Program-made: the position numbers and the translations under genes
Part shown: positions 1 to 5,925 of the stretch, piece after piece
How positions within the stretch are numbered: the first letter of the stretch is position 1
Layout: every line of letters starts with the position of its first letter
The notes under the pieces: generated by a model
What the model was told of the DNA's origin: nothing
Seen by the model: only the letters and a program-made list of their open reading frames with translations
The model's database searches: none
Assembly: GCA_964637655.1 (NCBI GenBank)
Contig: CAZWUZ010000107.1
Location: 1 to 11,601, forward strand
Source: CAZWUZ01 sp964637655 [NCBI: uncultured bacterium]
GTDB taxonomy: Bacteria > DAOPZR01
Direction: 5' to 3'
DNA: 11,601 bases

Positions 1-23
1 ATCTGAAAGTCTGACTTTCAGAT
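1..23. terminator. Perfect hairpin at the end of the minus-strand gene cluster (possible terminator)
   Basis: Positions 1-10 (ATCTGAAAGT) and 14-23 (ACTTTCAGAT) are exact reverse complements around a 3-base loop. The hairpin sits 38 bases past the stop codon of the last minus-strand gene, where a terminator would be expected. The bases that would show a T-run for the minus strand lie outside the window, and the plus-strand side has only a short TTT, so the assignment is positional. It could instead be one copy of a dispersed palindrome. Confidence 0.4.
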
Positions 24-60
24 TTCAAGGTGGATGAAAATACAGCCGACGACACTTCAT

Positions 61-684
61 TTACCATAGCGGCAAAAACACGCCGACGAAATATATCGCT
101 GCAGGCAGCAGCCAGACCAGCAGCGCCGCCCAAAGCCAGAAACGCACGCGCCGTTTCCGCAGAGCGCAACATACCGCGACCAGCAGCGGGACCAGCGCGG
201 CGAGCGCGCCAAGCACCAGCAACACGGCTGAGGTCATGGCATACTCCCGTTTCCAACCGGCTTGCAGCGGGTAGGCCTGCCAACTGGCCTGACGTGCTGC
301 GGCTGCAGAACAAAGGGGAATACGATCGGCCCCGCAGCGTTTTGACACCAGCGCAAATTCGTCTTCGTTTAGCGGCCCGGTGGTTTCTGCCGTACGCCGG
401 TCGACGATTTCCCAAAATGTCTCCGCGGCATGCCAGCGTTTGTGCAGGACGATATAATCGTCATTCCAGCCGATTTCGCTGATGCGTCCGCCGCTGCCAG
501 TGACACCCATGCCGCCGCCTTCGCCATTCCCTTCGACCAGTTCATCATCGCCGTTGCTGAAATGCAGCACGGCGTACTGTCCGTCAATAGCGAACTCGTT
601 ATGCCAGCCGCCGCGACAAGCGCAGAGCAACACCATAGCAGCAAGCGCCAGAAGGACTGCCGCGATATTGCGCCCGCTATTCAT
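61..684 (-). CDS. Signal-anchored membrane protein of unknown function with two C-terminal TM segments
   Basis: 207 residues. I do not recognise the family with confidence. Residues 7-23 are a hydrophobic signal or anchor ending in LLCAC, a poor match to a lipobox. Residues 25-148 are soluble and probably extracytoplasmic. They contain a Gly-rich stretch (52-66) and a block WEIVDRRT...GPLNEDEF (91-110) that resembles small bacterial domains of the 'I-D-x(n)-GPL-x-E-x-F' type. Two strong TM segments follow (about 151-175 and 182-203) with a basic RKRRVR loop between them. The start ATG overlaps the stop of the upstream gene as ATGA, and no strong ribosome site precedes it, so translation is probably coupled. 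It is the last gene of the trio that begins with the transglutaminase-like protein; the three are probably co-expressed. Confidence 0.75.
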   Translation of the reverse strand: MNSGRNIAAVLLALAAMVLLCACRGGWHNEFAIDGQYAVLHFSNGDDELVEGNGEGGGMGVTGSGGRISEIGWNDDYIVLHKRWHAAETFWEIVDRRTAETTGPLNEDEFALVSKRCGADRIPLCSAAAARQASWQAYPLQAGWKREYAMTSAVLLVLGALAALVPLLVAVCCALRKRRVRFWLWAALLVWLLPAAIYFVGVFLPLW

Positions 685-1214
685 CGCAGCATCCGTGCAA
701 GTCGTGTGGCAGGTGGGACGAAAGCGACCGGGTCTGTCACGTACAGCATCAGGCAGAGTACAGCGGCGCCCAGTCCGGCAATGATGCGCGCATACCGGTG
801 AATGCTCCCGTCCCAGCGCGGCGAATACTCTTCTTCCGCTGTCGCTGTGTTCCGCATAATGCGGACAAAACCGGCAAGCGGCAGCACGCTACAACCCGCG
901 GCAGCAATCAACGCGCCCCATGGCATCCACCTGCGGGAAGTCAGGGGGATATGCCACCATCCGTGCCCGTGCTCCAGATTCCAGCCAAGCAGCGGGAGAG
1001 CCAGCAGCATGAGCAGGTTGCCGGTCACAAGTAGCGCGGCAGTGCGCCGCCGGCTGTGACTGGTAAGAGGCATGCGCAGGTAGCAGGTTGCGATGTGCCG
1101 CTGCCACTTGACCGCGCCCCACAACATCGCCAGCAGCAGCACCAGCATGACCACATACGAGACAACGATAGCGGTATCGATCATCGCACCAACCAGCATA
1201 TTTCTTATGAACAT
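681..1214 (-). CDS. Four-TM membrane protein of unknown function
   Basis: 177 residues from the ATG at 1214. I prefer this start over an upstream in-frame ATG at 1241, because GGAAGGT (1223-1229) sits 8 bases before it and it shortens the overlap with the upstream gene to 10 bases. Hydrophobic segments are seen at about residues 12-34, 59-78, 98-118 and 142-160. A Trp/His-rich loop (78-97, LEHGHGWWHIP) lies between TM2 and TM3, and an acidic patch (124-135) follows TM3. No catalytic motif is evident. It sits between a transglutaminase-like protein, which it overlaps, and a signal-anchored protein, with which it shares an ATGA stop/start. This argues for one operon and perhaps one membrane complex. 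Function unknown. Confidence 0.75.
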   Translation of the reverse strand: MFIRNMLVGAMIDTAIVVSYVVMLVLLLAMLWGAVKWQRHIATCYLRMPLTSHSRRRTAALLVTGNLLMLLALPLLGWNLEHGHGWWHIPLTSRRWMPWGALIAAAGCSVLPLAGFVRIMRNTATAEEEYSPRWDGSIHRYARIIAGLGAAVLCLMLYVTDPVAFVPPATRLARMLR

Positions 1215-2047
1215 CGTGGCTGACCTTCCGGTCGGCAGCATAGCGCGCCGACGACACCGGCAGCCAGCAGCAGCAGGCCGGCAGCCAGTTGCCAGGTGAT
1301 GCCCATGGCCGTATCACGCAGGAACACCAAACTCCATTCGCGCAGCAGGGCAAAGCCGAGCGCCGCCGCGACGAAGCATTGCAGAAACCCGACAACATCG
1401 CGGCACGGGTGGTAGCAGAGCACGATGAGCGCCAGCAGGATGAGCATGCTCCGCTCCACGGGGAAGCCGCCGAGCATCGCCGCGGTCGCGGTCAGCAGCG
1501 TGCTGCGCGACGGCAGGGCGGGCATCAGCGCGGCATCCTGCGCGTAGGTGCGTTCAGGGAGCGGACCCATGATCTCCTGCGTGTCGACCGCCACCCACAT
1601 GTGCACCATGTTGCCGACGAGCATCGCTTCGCGTATCCCGCGCGAGCGCAGGATGCTCACCGCCAGCACCGCCTGGTCCTCGCAGTCGCCGCGCCGGCGC
1701 TCCCACACCGTCGCCGCGTCGGGCGAGTAGTCGAGCACGCCCCAGTTGTCGAGGTCGGACATCCCACGCACCTGCAGGTAGACATATTTCTGCACGCATT
1801 GTGCCTGCAGCGCCGGCGAAGCGTTGGGCGGGAGCACGGCGTCAAGTTCGCGGTTGATCTGCGCCAGCGCGGGAAAATCGGTGCGGATGAACGGCTCCGG
1901 ATCGTACCAGTAGCGCAGTTGGTTCACCAGTCGCAGCGGGTTGGGATAGAACGCCAGCAACACGACTGTGTAGAAGAGCACGGTCTTGAGCGGCGCACGG
2001 TACGCAAACCGCAGCGAAGCCAGCCTGTTCCATAATGCGCTCGTCAT
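1205..2047 (-). CDS. Membrane-anchored transglutaminase-like (cysteine protease fold) protein
   Basis: 280 residues from the ATG at 2047, which has AGGA four bases upstream; an in-frame GTG at 2080 has no ribosome site. The order is a TM segment (about 22-38), a soluble domain (about 45-185), then three hydrophobic segments (about 200-217, 222-240, 250-271). The soluble domain has the transglutaminase-core arrangement: Cys122 in RRRGDCEDQAVL at the start of a helix (AVSILRSRG), His149 in MVHMWVAV, and Asp155 just after. This matches the Cys-His-Asp triad of the papain-like/transglutaminase superfamily. Bacterial members act as peptidases, isopeptidases or crosslinking enzymes, or are inactive scaffolds; which applies here cannot be told. 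With one N-terminal and three C-terminal spans, the domain is probably in the periplasm. First gene of an overlapping trio with two membrane proteins of unknown function. Confidence 0.8.
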   Translation of the reverse strand: MTSALWNRLASLRFAYRAPLKTVLFYTVVLLAFYPNPLRLVNQLRYWYDPEPFIRTDFPALAQINRELDAVLPPNASPALQAQCVQKYVYLQVRGMSDLDNWGVLDYSPDAATVWERRRGDCEDQAVLAVSILRSRGIREAMLVGNMVHMWVAVDTQEIMGPLPERTYAQDAALMPALPSRSTLLTATAAMLGGFPVERSMLILLALIVLCYHPCRDVVGFLQCFVAAALGFALLREWSLVFLRDTAMGITWQLAAGLLLLAAGVVGALCCRPEGQPRCS

Positions 2048-2101
2048 GTCATCCTGCCGGGCCCGTCGTCGTGCATCCACATACGCCAGAACGATTAGCG
2101 C

Positions 2102-2395
2102 TCAGCGGGCGCTTCCGTCTGCGCCCGCTGCGGCGCGAAGTTCGGTGCTTTTAATTTCATCCTGCAGATTGTCAATCACCTTTAGCAGTTTTTTACAAAT
2201 GCTAGCCTGATTTGCATACATAATTGTAAACAGGGACACCATCGAGAACCAATAGACTGCAAAATGCTCCATAGCAATCAAACCTTTCAGAAGAATAATC
2301 AGCACGACAATGTGCATAAAATATATTGGATAAAGGGTTTGATTTCGACAAAACCATCGGAGATTATTAATCAGCCTTTTGTCGCTTTCTATCAT
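2102..2395 (-). CDS. Small two-TM protein, AT-rich, probably acquired
   Basis: 97 residues, not recognised. The start ATG at 2395 has GAGGGG six bases upstream. A basic N-terminus (residues 1-24) is followed by two hydrophobic segments (about 25-42 and 44-60), then a charged, possibly coiled tail (CKKLLKVIDNLQDEIKSTEL). Codon use is clearly different from the neighbours: ATA, AAA, AAT, TTT, TAT and ATT are common, whereas adjacent genes end almost every codon in G or C. The last dozen codons (from LRAAAGADG) switch back to GC-rich and overlap a strong hairpin, so the coding region looks like an AT-rich piece whose 3' end runs into native sequence. Function unknown. Confidence 0.65.
   Translation of the reverse strand: MIESDKRLINNLRWFCRNQTLYPIYFMHIVVLIILLKGLIAMEHFAVYWFSMVSLFTIMYANQASICKKLLKVIDNLQDEIKSTELRAAAGADGSAR
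2103..2130. terminator. GC-rich hairpin at the 3' end of the AT-rich gene (possible terminator or attenuator)
   Basis: CAGCGGGCGC (2103-2112) pairs perfectly with GCGCCCGCTG (2121-2130) across an 8-base loop. It covers the last codons and part of the stop of the 97-residue gene on the minus strand. The bases after it (AGCGCTAATCGTTCTGG) lack a clear T-run, so this is at best a weak or factor-assisted terminator. It could also stabilise the 3' end of the message. Confidence 0.35.
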
Positions 2396-2445
2396 AATAT
2401 ACCCCTCAACTTTCTATTCATTCATGTACCGAACAGTTTTGCTCT
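2145..2445. other. AT-rich tract inside a GC-rich neighbourhood
   Basis: By eye the base composition drops sharply here compared with both sides, with many A/T runs (TTTTTTAC, AAAATATATT). The tract covers most of the 97-residue gene and the spacer upstream of it, and ends close to the stop of the 39-residue peptide gene (2448). This is a sign of foreign origin or of a recent small insertion. I saw no flanking inverted repeats and no transposase. No convincing promoter is visible in the 52-base spacer 2396-2447. Confidence 0.55.
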
Positions 2446-2447
2446 GC

Positions 2448-2567
2448 TCAGTAAATGCGCACCCGCCGGCGGATGCTGCCGCCGCTGCCGAGTCGGTACA
2501 GCCATGCGCCAAGCGACTGCAGCAGGGTGGCGACCAGCATGATGCCGAGCGCGAGACGGCGCAGCAT
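2448..2567 (-). CDS. Putative 39-residue single-span membrane peptide downstream of creD
   Basis: ATG at 2567, TGA at 2448-2450, 39 residues, beginning MLRRLALGIMLVATLLQSL and ending in a basic tail (SIRRRVRIY). The start lies 7 bases after the creD stop. GGGAG, which overlaps that stop, serves as a plausible ribosome site about 10 bases upstream. Nearly all third codon positions are G or C, as in the real genes here. The peptide has the classic small membrane protein layout: a short basic N-terminus, one hydrophobic span (about residues 5-24), then Gly/Ser and Arg. It may be a small partner of CreD or of the 6-TM protein in the same operon, but nothing in it identifies a function. It could also be chance coding. 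Confidence 0.5.
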   Translation of the reverse strand: MLRRLALGIMLVATLLQSLGAWLYRLGSGGSIRRRVRIY

Positions 2568-2574
2568 GGTCCGC

Positions 2575-3966
2575 TTACTCCCGCGGCGTTTCCGCGTCAG
2601 CAGTAGGCGCGTACCAGTTGATGTTGCGCGTCAGGTACATGATCAGCGCGAGGATGACAAAGAGCCCGAGCGATCCGCAGAGCAGCGCGTAATCCTGCAG
2701 TTGCAGCAGGACAAAGAGGTAGCCATAGAGCACGCCGGTGATGAGCGCCATGAGCAGGGCGCGCCGGAACGTGCGCAGCACCGCCCAGCAGTAGCCGCTG
2801 ATGAGCAGGACGATGCCGGCGGTCGCCGCCCCGTAGGCGGTGTTGAACCCGACATGCTCCGACAGCGAGAGGAGCAGCAGGTAGAACAGGCAGAGGGCGC
2901 AGCCGACAAGCAGGTACTGGATGAAATGGATGCGCAGTCCCTGCAGCATCTCGAACAGGAAGAACGCGGTGAAGGTCAGCACGATGAACATCATGCCGTA
3001 CTTGATGGCGCGGGTCGCCCGCTGATAATTGTCGACCGGCCGGATGAACTCGACCCCGAACGCGCTGCGCCCCGCCCCGATACCGTCCATCGTCCCCTCT
3101 TCCCACTGCTGCGGGAAGGGACGGCTGAGGTGGAATACCTGCCAGAGCGCGTCGAAGCCGTCGGTACGCACCGTGCGCGTTGCCGGCAGGAAAGCGCCGC
3201 AGAAACTCGGATCGGCCCACGGCGACTGCATGCTGACACGCGTTTCGCGCCCCAGCGGCAGGAAGAGCAGCCGGCGGCTGCCGTTGACCGCAACCGTCGC
3301 CGACAGCATCAGTTTCTCCGCCGGCGGCCCGGCCAGAGCCAGCGGCGCACGCAGCACCGCGGCTGCCGCTTCCTCGCCGTAGCGCTGACGGTACGGCCGC
3401 CACTCCTGCTCCCCGGCCTGCCCGTCGTCAGGTGTGCCGGCCAGCGCGCGCGCAAAGCGCTGCCGCTGCGCCGGCTCAAAGACCGACTCGCCGCCGTCCC
3501 ACTGCACGCGCATATTCTCGCGGATACCGCGGATATCCGTCAGCCCGATGAGCAGTTCCGCCTCGTCCCAGAGCACCTCGTCCGCCTCTTCCGGCATGAC
3601 CGCCGGGAACTGTGCCGCAAGCGTGCAGGTACCGCGGTAGACAATGACCTCATAGATGCTGCGATAGCGCTCCTCGGGCTGCACCGCGGCGGTGATGGTC
3701 AGCGAGTCGGGCAGCACGTAGTGCATGCTGCGCCCGCCATTGACCAGGTAGGGAACCGCGAGCACCGGCCCGGCGACGGTCTGCGGGCCGCCCCAACTGC
3801 TGAACACTTCACGCTCGGCTTCCGCGCGCCGCGTCTGGCGATCATCTACGATCGCGCCGATCATCAGCAGCGGAATGCCGAGGATCACGATGAGTATGGC
3901 GATGAATACCGCCTTGACCATCACCGAGAATTTCACGTTCTGCATCAGTGCCTGTGCTGCTTTCAT
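2575..3966 (-). CDS. creD: CreD family inner membrane protein
   Basis: 463 residues from the ATG at 3966, fixed by a strong AGGGAGGA five bases upstream; the frame stays open further upstream but without a ribosome site. The length fits CreD. One N-terminal TM (about 15-38) leads into the family signature DDRQTRRAEAEREV...WGGPQTVAGPVLAVPY (41-73). A periplasmic domain follows (to about 318), then at least five TM segments (about 322-340, 347-369, 377-396, 401-421, 426-446). The C-terminal block with FIQYLLVGCALCLFYLLLLS and DYALLCGSLGLF...MYLTRNINWY is highly typical. In E. coli and Stenotrophomonas-type bacteria CreD belongs to the CreBC regulon and affects envelope integrity and beta-lactam/colicin responses; the molecular activity is unknown. 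No CreB/CreC two-component genes are present. Instead a winged-helix regulator lies directly upstream, suggesting different control. Confidence 0.95.
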   Translation of the reverse strand: MKAAQALMQNVKFSVMVKAVFIAILIVILGIPLLMIGAIVDDRQTRRAEAEREVFSSWGGPQTVAGPVLAVPYLVNGGRSMHYVLPDSLTITAAVQPEERYRSIYEVIVYRGTCTLAAQFPAVMPEEADEVLWDEAELLIGLTDIRGIRENMRVQWDGGESVFEPAQRQRFARALAGTPDDGQAGEQEWRPYRQRYGEEAAAAVLRAPLALAGPPAEKLMLSATVAVNGSRRLLFLPLGRETRVSMQSPWADPSFCGAFLPATRTVRTDGFDALWQVFHLSRPFPQQWEEGTMDGIGAGRSAFGVEFIRPVDNYQRATRAIKYGMMFIVLTFTAFFLFEMLQGLRIHFIQYLLVGCALCLFYLLLLSLSEHVGFNTAYGAATAGIVLLISGYCWAVLRTFRRALLMALITGVLYGYLFVLLQLQDYALLCGSLGLFVILALIMYLTRNINWYAPTADAETPRE

Positions 3967-3971
3967 GGGAG

Positions 3972-3979
3972 TCCTCCCT
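3972..3979 (-). promoter_or_regulatory. Strong ribosome binding site of creD
   Basis: AGGGAGGA on the minus strand, five bases before the ATG at 3966. It decides the start against the longer open frame reaching 4050. The following CTCCC could pair weakly with part of it. Confidence 0.8.
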
Positions 3980-3988
3980 GGTGCTGTT

Positions 3989-4369
3989 TCAGGTAGCGGG
4001 ATGCGGACGCAGGCGCGCGGTGGCGTTTTTGGCCGATTGCGCCGCAGCATGGCCGTCGCGCACCACGCGTTCGAGTTCCGCGAGATAGGCGAGGAACGCG
4101 CGCCGCCCCGCGGCGTTCAGCCGCACGAGCGTGTGCGGCTTGCGCCCGACAAACGACTTGTGGATATCGACGAGTTTCGCCTCTTCCAGCACCTGCAGGT
4201 GGCGGCTGAGATTGCCGTCGGTAAGCGCGCAGAGTTCCTTGAGGTCGTTGAAACTGAGCCCCTCGGGATGCGCCGCCAGCGAGGTGAGGATGCCCAGGCG
4301 CGCCTTTTCGTGCAGGACGCGGTCGAGCGCATAGTCGTAGCGCGCGCCGCGTTCAGGCGTGGCGGTCAT
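3989..4369 (-). CDS. One-domain winged-helix transcriptional regulator (HTH_34/MarR-like)
   Basis: 126 residues from the ATG at 4369, with GGAG seven bases upstream; it overlaps the end of the 6-TM gene by 17 bases. The protein is almost only a winged-helix domain: helix 1 ALDRVLHEKARLGILTSLAAHPEG (14-37), FNDLKELCALTDGNLSRHLQVLEEAKLV (40-67) as the helix-turn-helix with LTDGNLSRHL as recognition helix, and the wing KSFVGRKPHTLVRLNAAGRRAF (71-92). The motif LTxGNLSxHLxxLE...GRxPxTxVxLxxxGRxAF is characteristic of the winged-helix DNA-binding family Pfam calls HTH_34. A basic C-terminal tail follows. It probably represses its own operon (6-TM protein, itself, creD) through the inverted repeat over the promoter at 4985-5001. 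No ligand-binding domain is present, so the signal may come through the membrane protein. Confidence 0.9.
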   Translation of the reverse strand: MTATPERGARYDYALDRVLHEKARLGILTSLAAHPEGLSFNDLKELCALTDGNLSRHLQVLEEAKLVDIHKSFVGRKPHTLVRLNAAGRRAFLAYLAELERVVRDGHAAAQSAKNATARLRPHPAT

Positions 4370-4964
4370 GGTTCCGCTCCAGGCAGCAGTAGAAAAGCAA
4401 TGCGCCGATGAGTTGTCCGCCGCCAAAGGCAATGCCCATCCCCCACGGCGAGAGCGGCAGCGGGGTGTCGGCAAACGCCAACAGCACCGCGCCGGCCGCG
4501 ACGTACCAGGCGCCCGACCAGCCGAGCGCCGGCGGCAGGTACGGAAGTGTGGCAAATACGCCCATGGCGAAGACGAGACACCAGAGTCCCGGCAGCAGGG
4601 CCAGCGCATCGGGGCGGACGAACATGATGGCGAAGGTGATGATTCCACCGGCCAGGAGGGCCGGGCGGGCGGTGGCAAAGACGGTCAGCATCTGCTGTCG
4701 CGCCATGGCGCTGCCGCTCCGCGCATTGGCCGCGAGCACGCCCGCCGCGGCCAACGTGATATTGACCAGCGCCACGGCAAACCAGAGCATGACGAAACGG
4801 GTGCCGCCGTACGGGGCGAGCAGCGGCTGCAGCAGCGCGGCCGCGATACCGGTCAGCGCGGTGAGCAGGACAATACCGGCGCGATAGCCGCGGAAATAGG
4901 CGCCGCGGGCCAGATGCGCCCGCACTTCTTCCAGTCCCGAGAGAGCCCGCTGCAAGTCGTCCAT
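4353..4964 (-). CDS. Six-TM membrane protein, partner of the winged-helix regulator
   Basis: 203 residues from the ATG at 4964. The frame also has an ATG at 4982, but that codon lies inside the spacer of the promoter at 4971-4999, upstream of the expected transcription start. The N-terminus is amphipathic (MDDLQRALSGLEEVRAHLAR) and runs into RGAYFRGYRAG (20-30), then six hydrophobic segments at about 29-50, 57-79, 94-116, 119-140, 149-165 and 175-195. Such proteins, with a short helix and an RGxxFRGY motif before the first span, recur directly upstream of winged-helix regulators; this is my recollection of the family, not a search result. The stop overlaps the regulator gene. It may sense a membrane signal and pass it to the regulator. 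No enzymatic motif is visible. Confidence 0.8.
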   Translation of the reverse strand: MDDLQRALSGLEEVRAHLARGAYFRGYRAGIVLLTALTGIAAALLQPLLAPYGGTRFVMLWFAVALVNITLAAAGVLAANARSGSAMARQQMLTVFATARPALLAGGIITFAIMFVRPDALALLPGLWCLVFAMGVFATLPYLPPALGWSGAWYVAAGAVLLAFADTPLPLSPWGMGIAFGGGQLIGALLFYCCLERNHDRHA

Positions 4965-4970
4965 GCCTGC

Positions 4971-4999
4971 ATCGTACCACATTCACTTTGCATTGTCAA
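4971..4999 (-). promoter_or_regulatory. Near-consensus sigma-70 promoter with extended -10, giving a leaderless transcript
   Basis: On the minus strand TTGACA (4994-4999, perfect -35) is followed by a 17-base spacer and TACGAT (4971-4976, -10). TGG directly before the -10 (4977-4979) makes an extended -10. Only six bases (GCAGGC) separate the -10 from the ATG at 4964, so the usual start point at +7 falls on or next to that ATG. The message for the 6-TM protein would then be leaderless. Confidence 0.8.
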
Positions 5000-5001
5000 G
5001 T
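4985..5001. promoter_or_regulatory. Imperfect 17-bp inverted repeat over the -35 box (candidate operator)
   Basis: On the minus strand ACTTGACAATGCAAAGT: six of eight position pairs around the central base are complementary (ACTT with AAGT, CA with TG). It covers the -35 hexamer and half of the spacer, where a bound repressor would block RNA polymerase. The winged-helix regulator encoded in the same operon is the obvious candidate ligand. AAGTACTT (4998-5005) overlaps it as a second, perfect 8-bp palindrome. Confidence 0.45.
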
Positions 5002-5048
5002 ACTTTTCAGATAATCCCACCTAACCGGTGGAGCGGCAAAGACAACTA

Positions 5049-5840
5049 CTACGACAGGTGTCCGTTCAGGAACAGATCGATAAGGCGGCGGGAGATGCTG
5101 CCCGGCGGCGGGATGGGGGGGAGGTTGTCCGGGGCGAACCAGCCCGCCTCGTGCAGTTCCTCTCCGTCCACGGTGAGTTCGCCGCTATCGTACTCGGCGG
5201 TGAAGCCGACCATCAGCGAATCGGGAAAGGGCCAGGGCTGGCTGCCGACATAACGGATATTTTTCACCGTGATGCCGGCCTCCTCATGCACCTCGCGCTG
5301 CACGCACTGCTCGAAGGTCTCACCCGGCTCGACGAAGCCGGCAAGAACACTGTAGAAGGGACGGCGGAAGTTGCGGTTGCGCGCCAGGAGGAGTTTCCCG
5401 TCGCGCACCACAGCGACAATGACCGCCGGCGAGAGGCGCGGGAATACCGTCAGACCGCAGGACGGGCAGATTTTGGCCCGCTCGGTTGCGTGGTTGCCCA
5501 TGCGTGCGCCACACCTGCCGCAGAAAGCGTTCGTCTTCTCCCAGTGGAGCAGTTGCAGGCCGCGCCCGCAGACCTGGAACAGTTCCTCGCCCAGCAGCGG
5601 CAGCAGGTCGCGCGGATTGATGAAGGTGCCGGGCACATCGGCGACGTCCGCAGACAGTTCCCCGCACAAGTACCGTTTTGCCTCATGCGTGCCAAGCGGC
5701 ATGACGTGCTGCAGCCGGTCGCGCAGCGGAGCGATGTCCGTCTGGCGGACCAGCGCCCCCTCGTTATCCTGCGCCCTGACGAGCACATTGCCAGCACGAA
5801 ACACAAACCAGAGCTCCTGGTTGACTGTCTGCTTGTCCAT
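5049..5840 (-). CDS. nudC: NADH pyrophosphatase / NAD-capped RNA hydrolase NudC
   Basis: 263 residues from the ATG at 5840, with AGGTG nine bases upstream; a GTG at 5852 in frame has no ribosome site. Domains in order: an N-terminal NudC domain (1-100), a four-cysteine zinc ribbon (C107, C110, C125, C128; CGRCGARMG...CPSCG), and a Nudix hydrolase domain (136-263). The Nudix box GX5EX7REUXEEXGU is complete at 168-190, with metal-binding glutamates in REVHEEAGI. SQPWPFPDS (200-208) is the hallmark that separates NudC from other Nudix enzymes. NudC cleaves NAD(H) to NMN(H) and AMP and removes NAD caps from RNA in E. coli. It lies 172 bases after the acs stop, behind a conspicuous palindromic region, so it may have its own regulated promoter. 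I could not find a convincing -10/-35 pair there. Confidence 0.95.
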   Translation of the reverse strand: MDKQTVNQELWFVFRAGNVLVRAQDNEGALVRQTDIAPLRDRLQHVMPLGTHEAKRYLCGELSADVADVPGTFINPRDLLPLLGEELFQVCGRGLQLLHWEKTNAFCGRCGARMGNHATERAKICPSCGLTVFPRLSPAVIVAVVRDGKLLLARNRNFRRPFYSVLAGFVEPGETFEQCVQREVHEEAGITVKNIRYVGSQPWPFPDSLMVGFTAEYDSGELTVDGEELHEAGWFAPDNLPPIPPPGSISRRLIDLFLNGHLS

Positions 5841-5847
5841 TCCGGTC

Positions 5848-5857
5848 GACACCTGTC
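5848..5857. promoter_or_regulatory. Third copy of the GACA-CC-TGTC core, overlapping the nudC ribosome site
   Basis: GACACCTGTC repeats the 10-bp core of the two upstream palindromes, without the flanking TTG/CAA. Read on the minus strand it contains AGGTG (5850-5854), the ribosome site used for the nudC start at 5840. It may be a weak accessory operator, or only a ribosome site that happens to fit the core. Confidence 0.3.
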
Positions 5858-5925
5858 TGGCCGCTCACCTGACGCTCTGCGGCTTACACTCCTGTCAATG
5901 TTGAAAACGTGCACCCACTGCATTT

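Noticed and set aside
3967-3978. GGGAGGACTCCC hairpin hiding the creD ribosome site
   Set aside because: Usable stem is only four pairs with a 4-base loop; too weak to propose as a switch.
2455-3996. 513-codon plus-strand open frame
   Set aside because: It is exactly antisense to creD, an unmistakable gene; the translation is Arg/Gln/His-rich without domains, as expected for the opposite strand of GC-rich coding DNA.
5017-5031. CCACC/GGTGG hairpin as a nudC terminator
   Set aside because: Only five base pairs with a 5-base loop and no T-run after it on the minus strand.
5893-5898. TTGACA as -35 box for nudC
   Set aside because: No acceptable -10 at 16-18 bases downstream (the bases there are GCGTCA), so a promoter is not supported.
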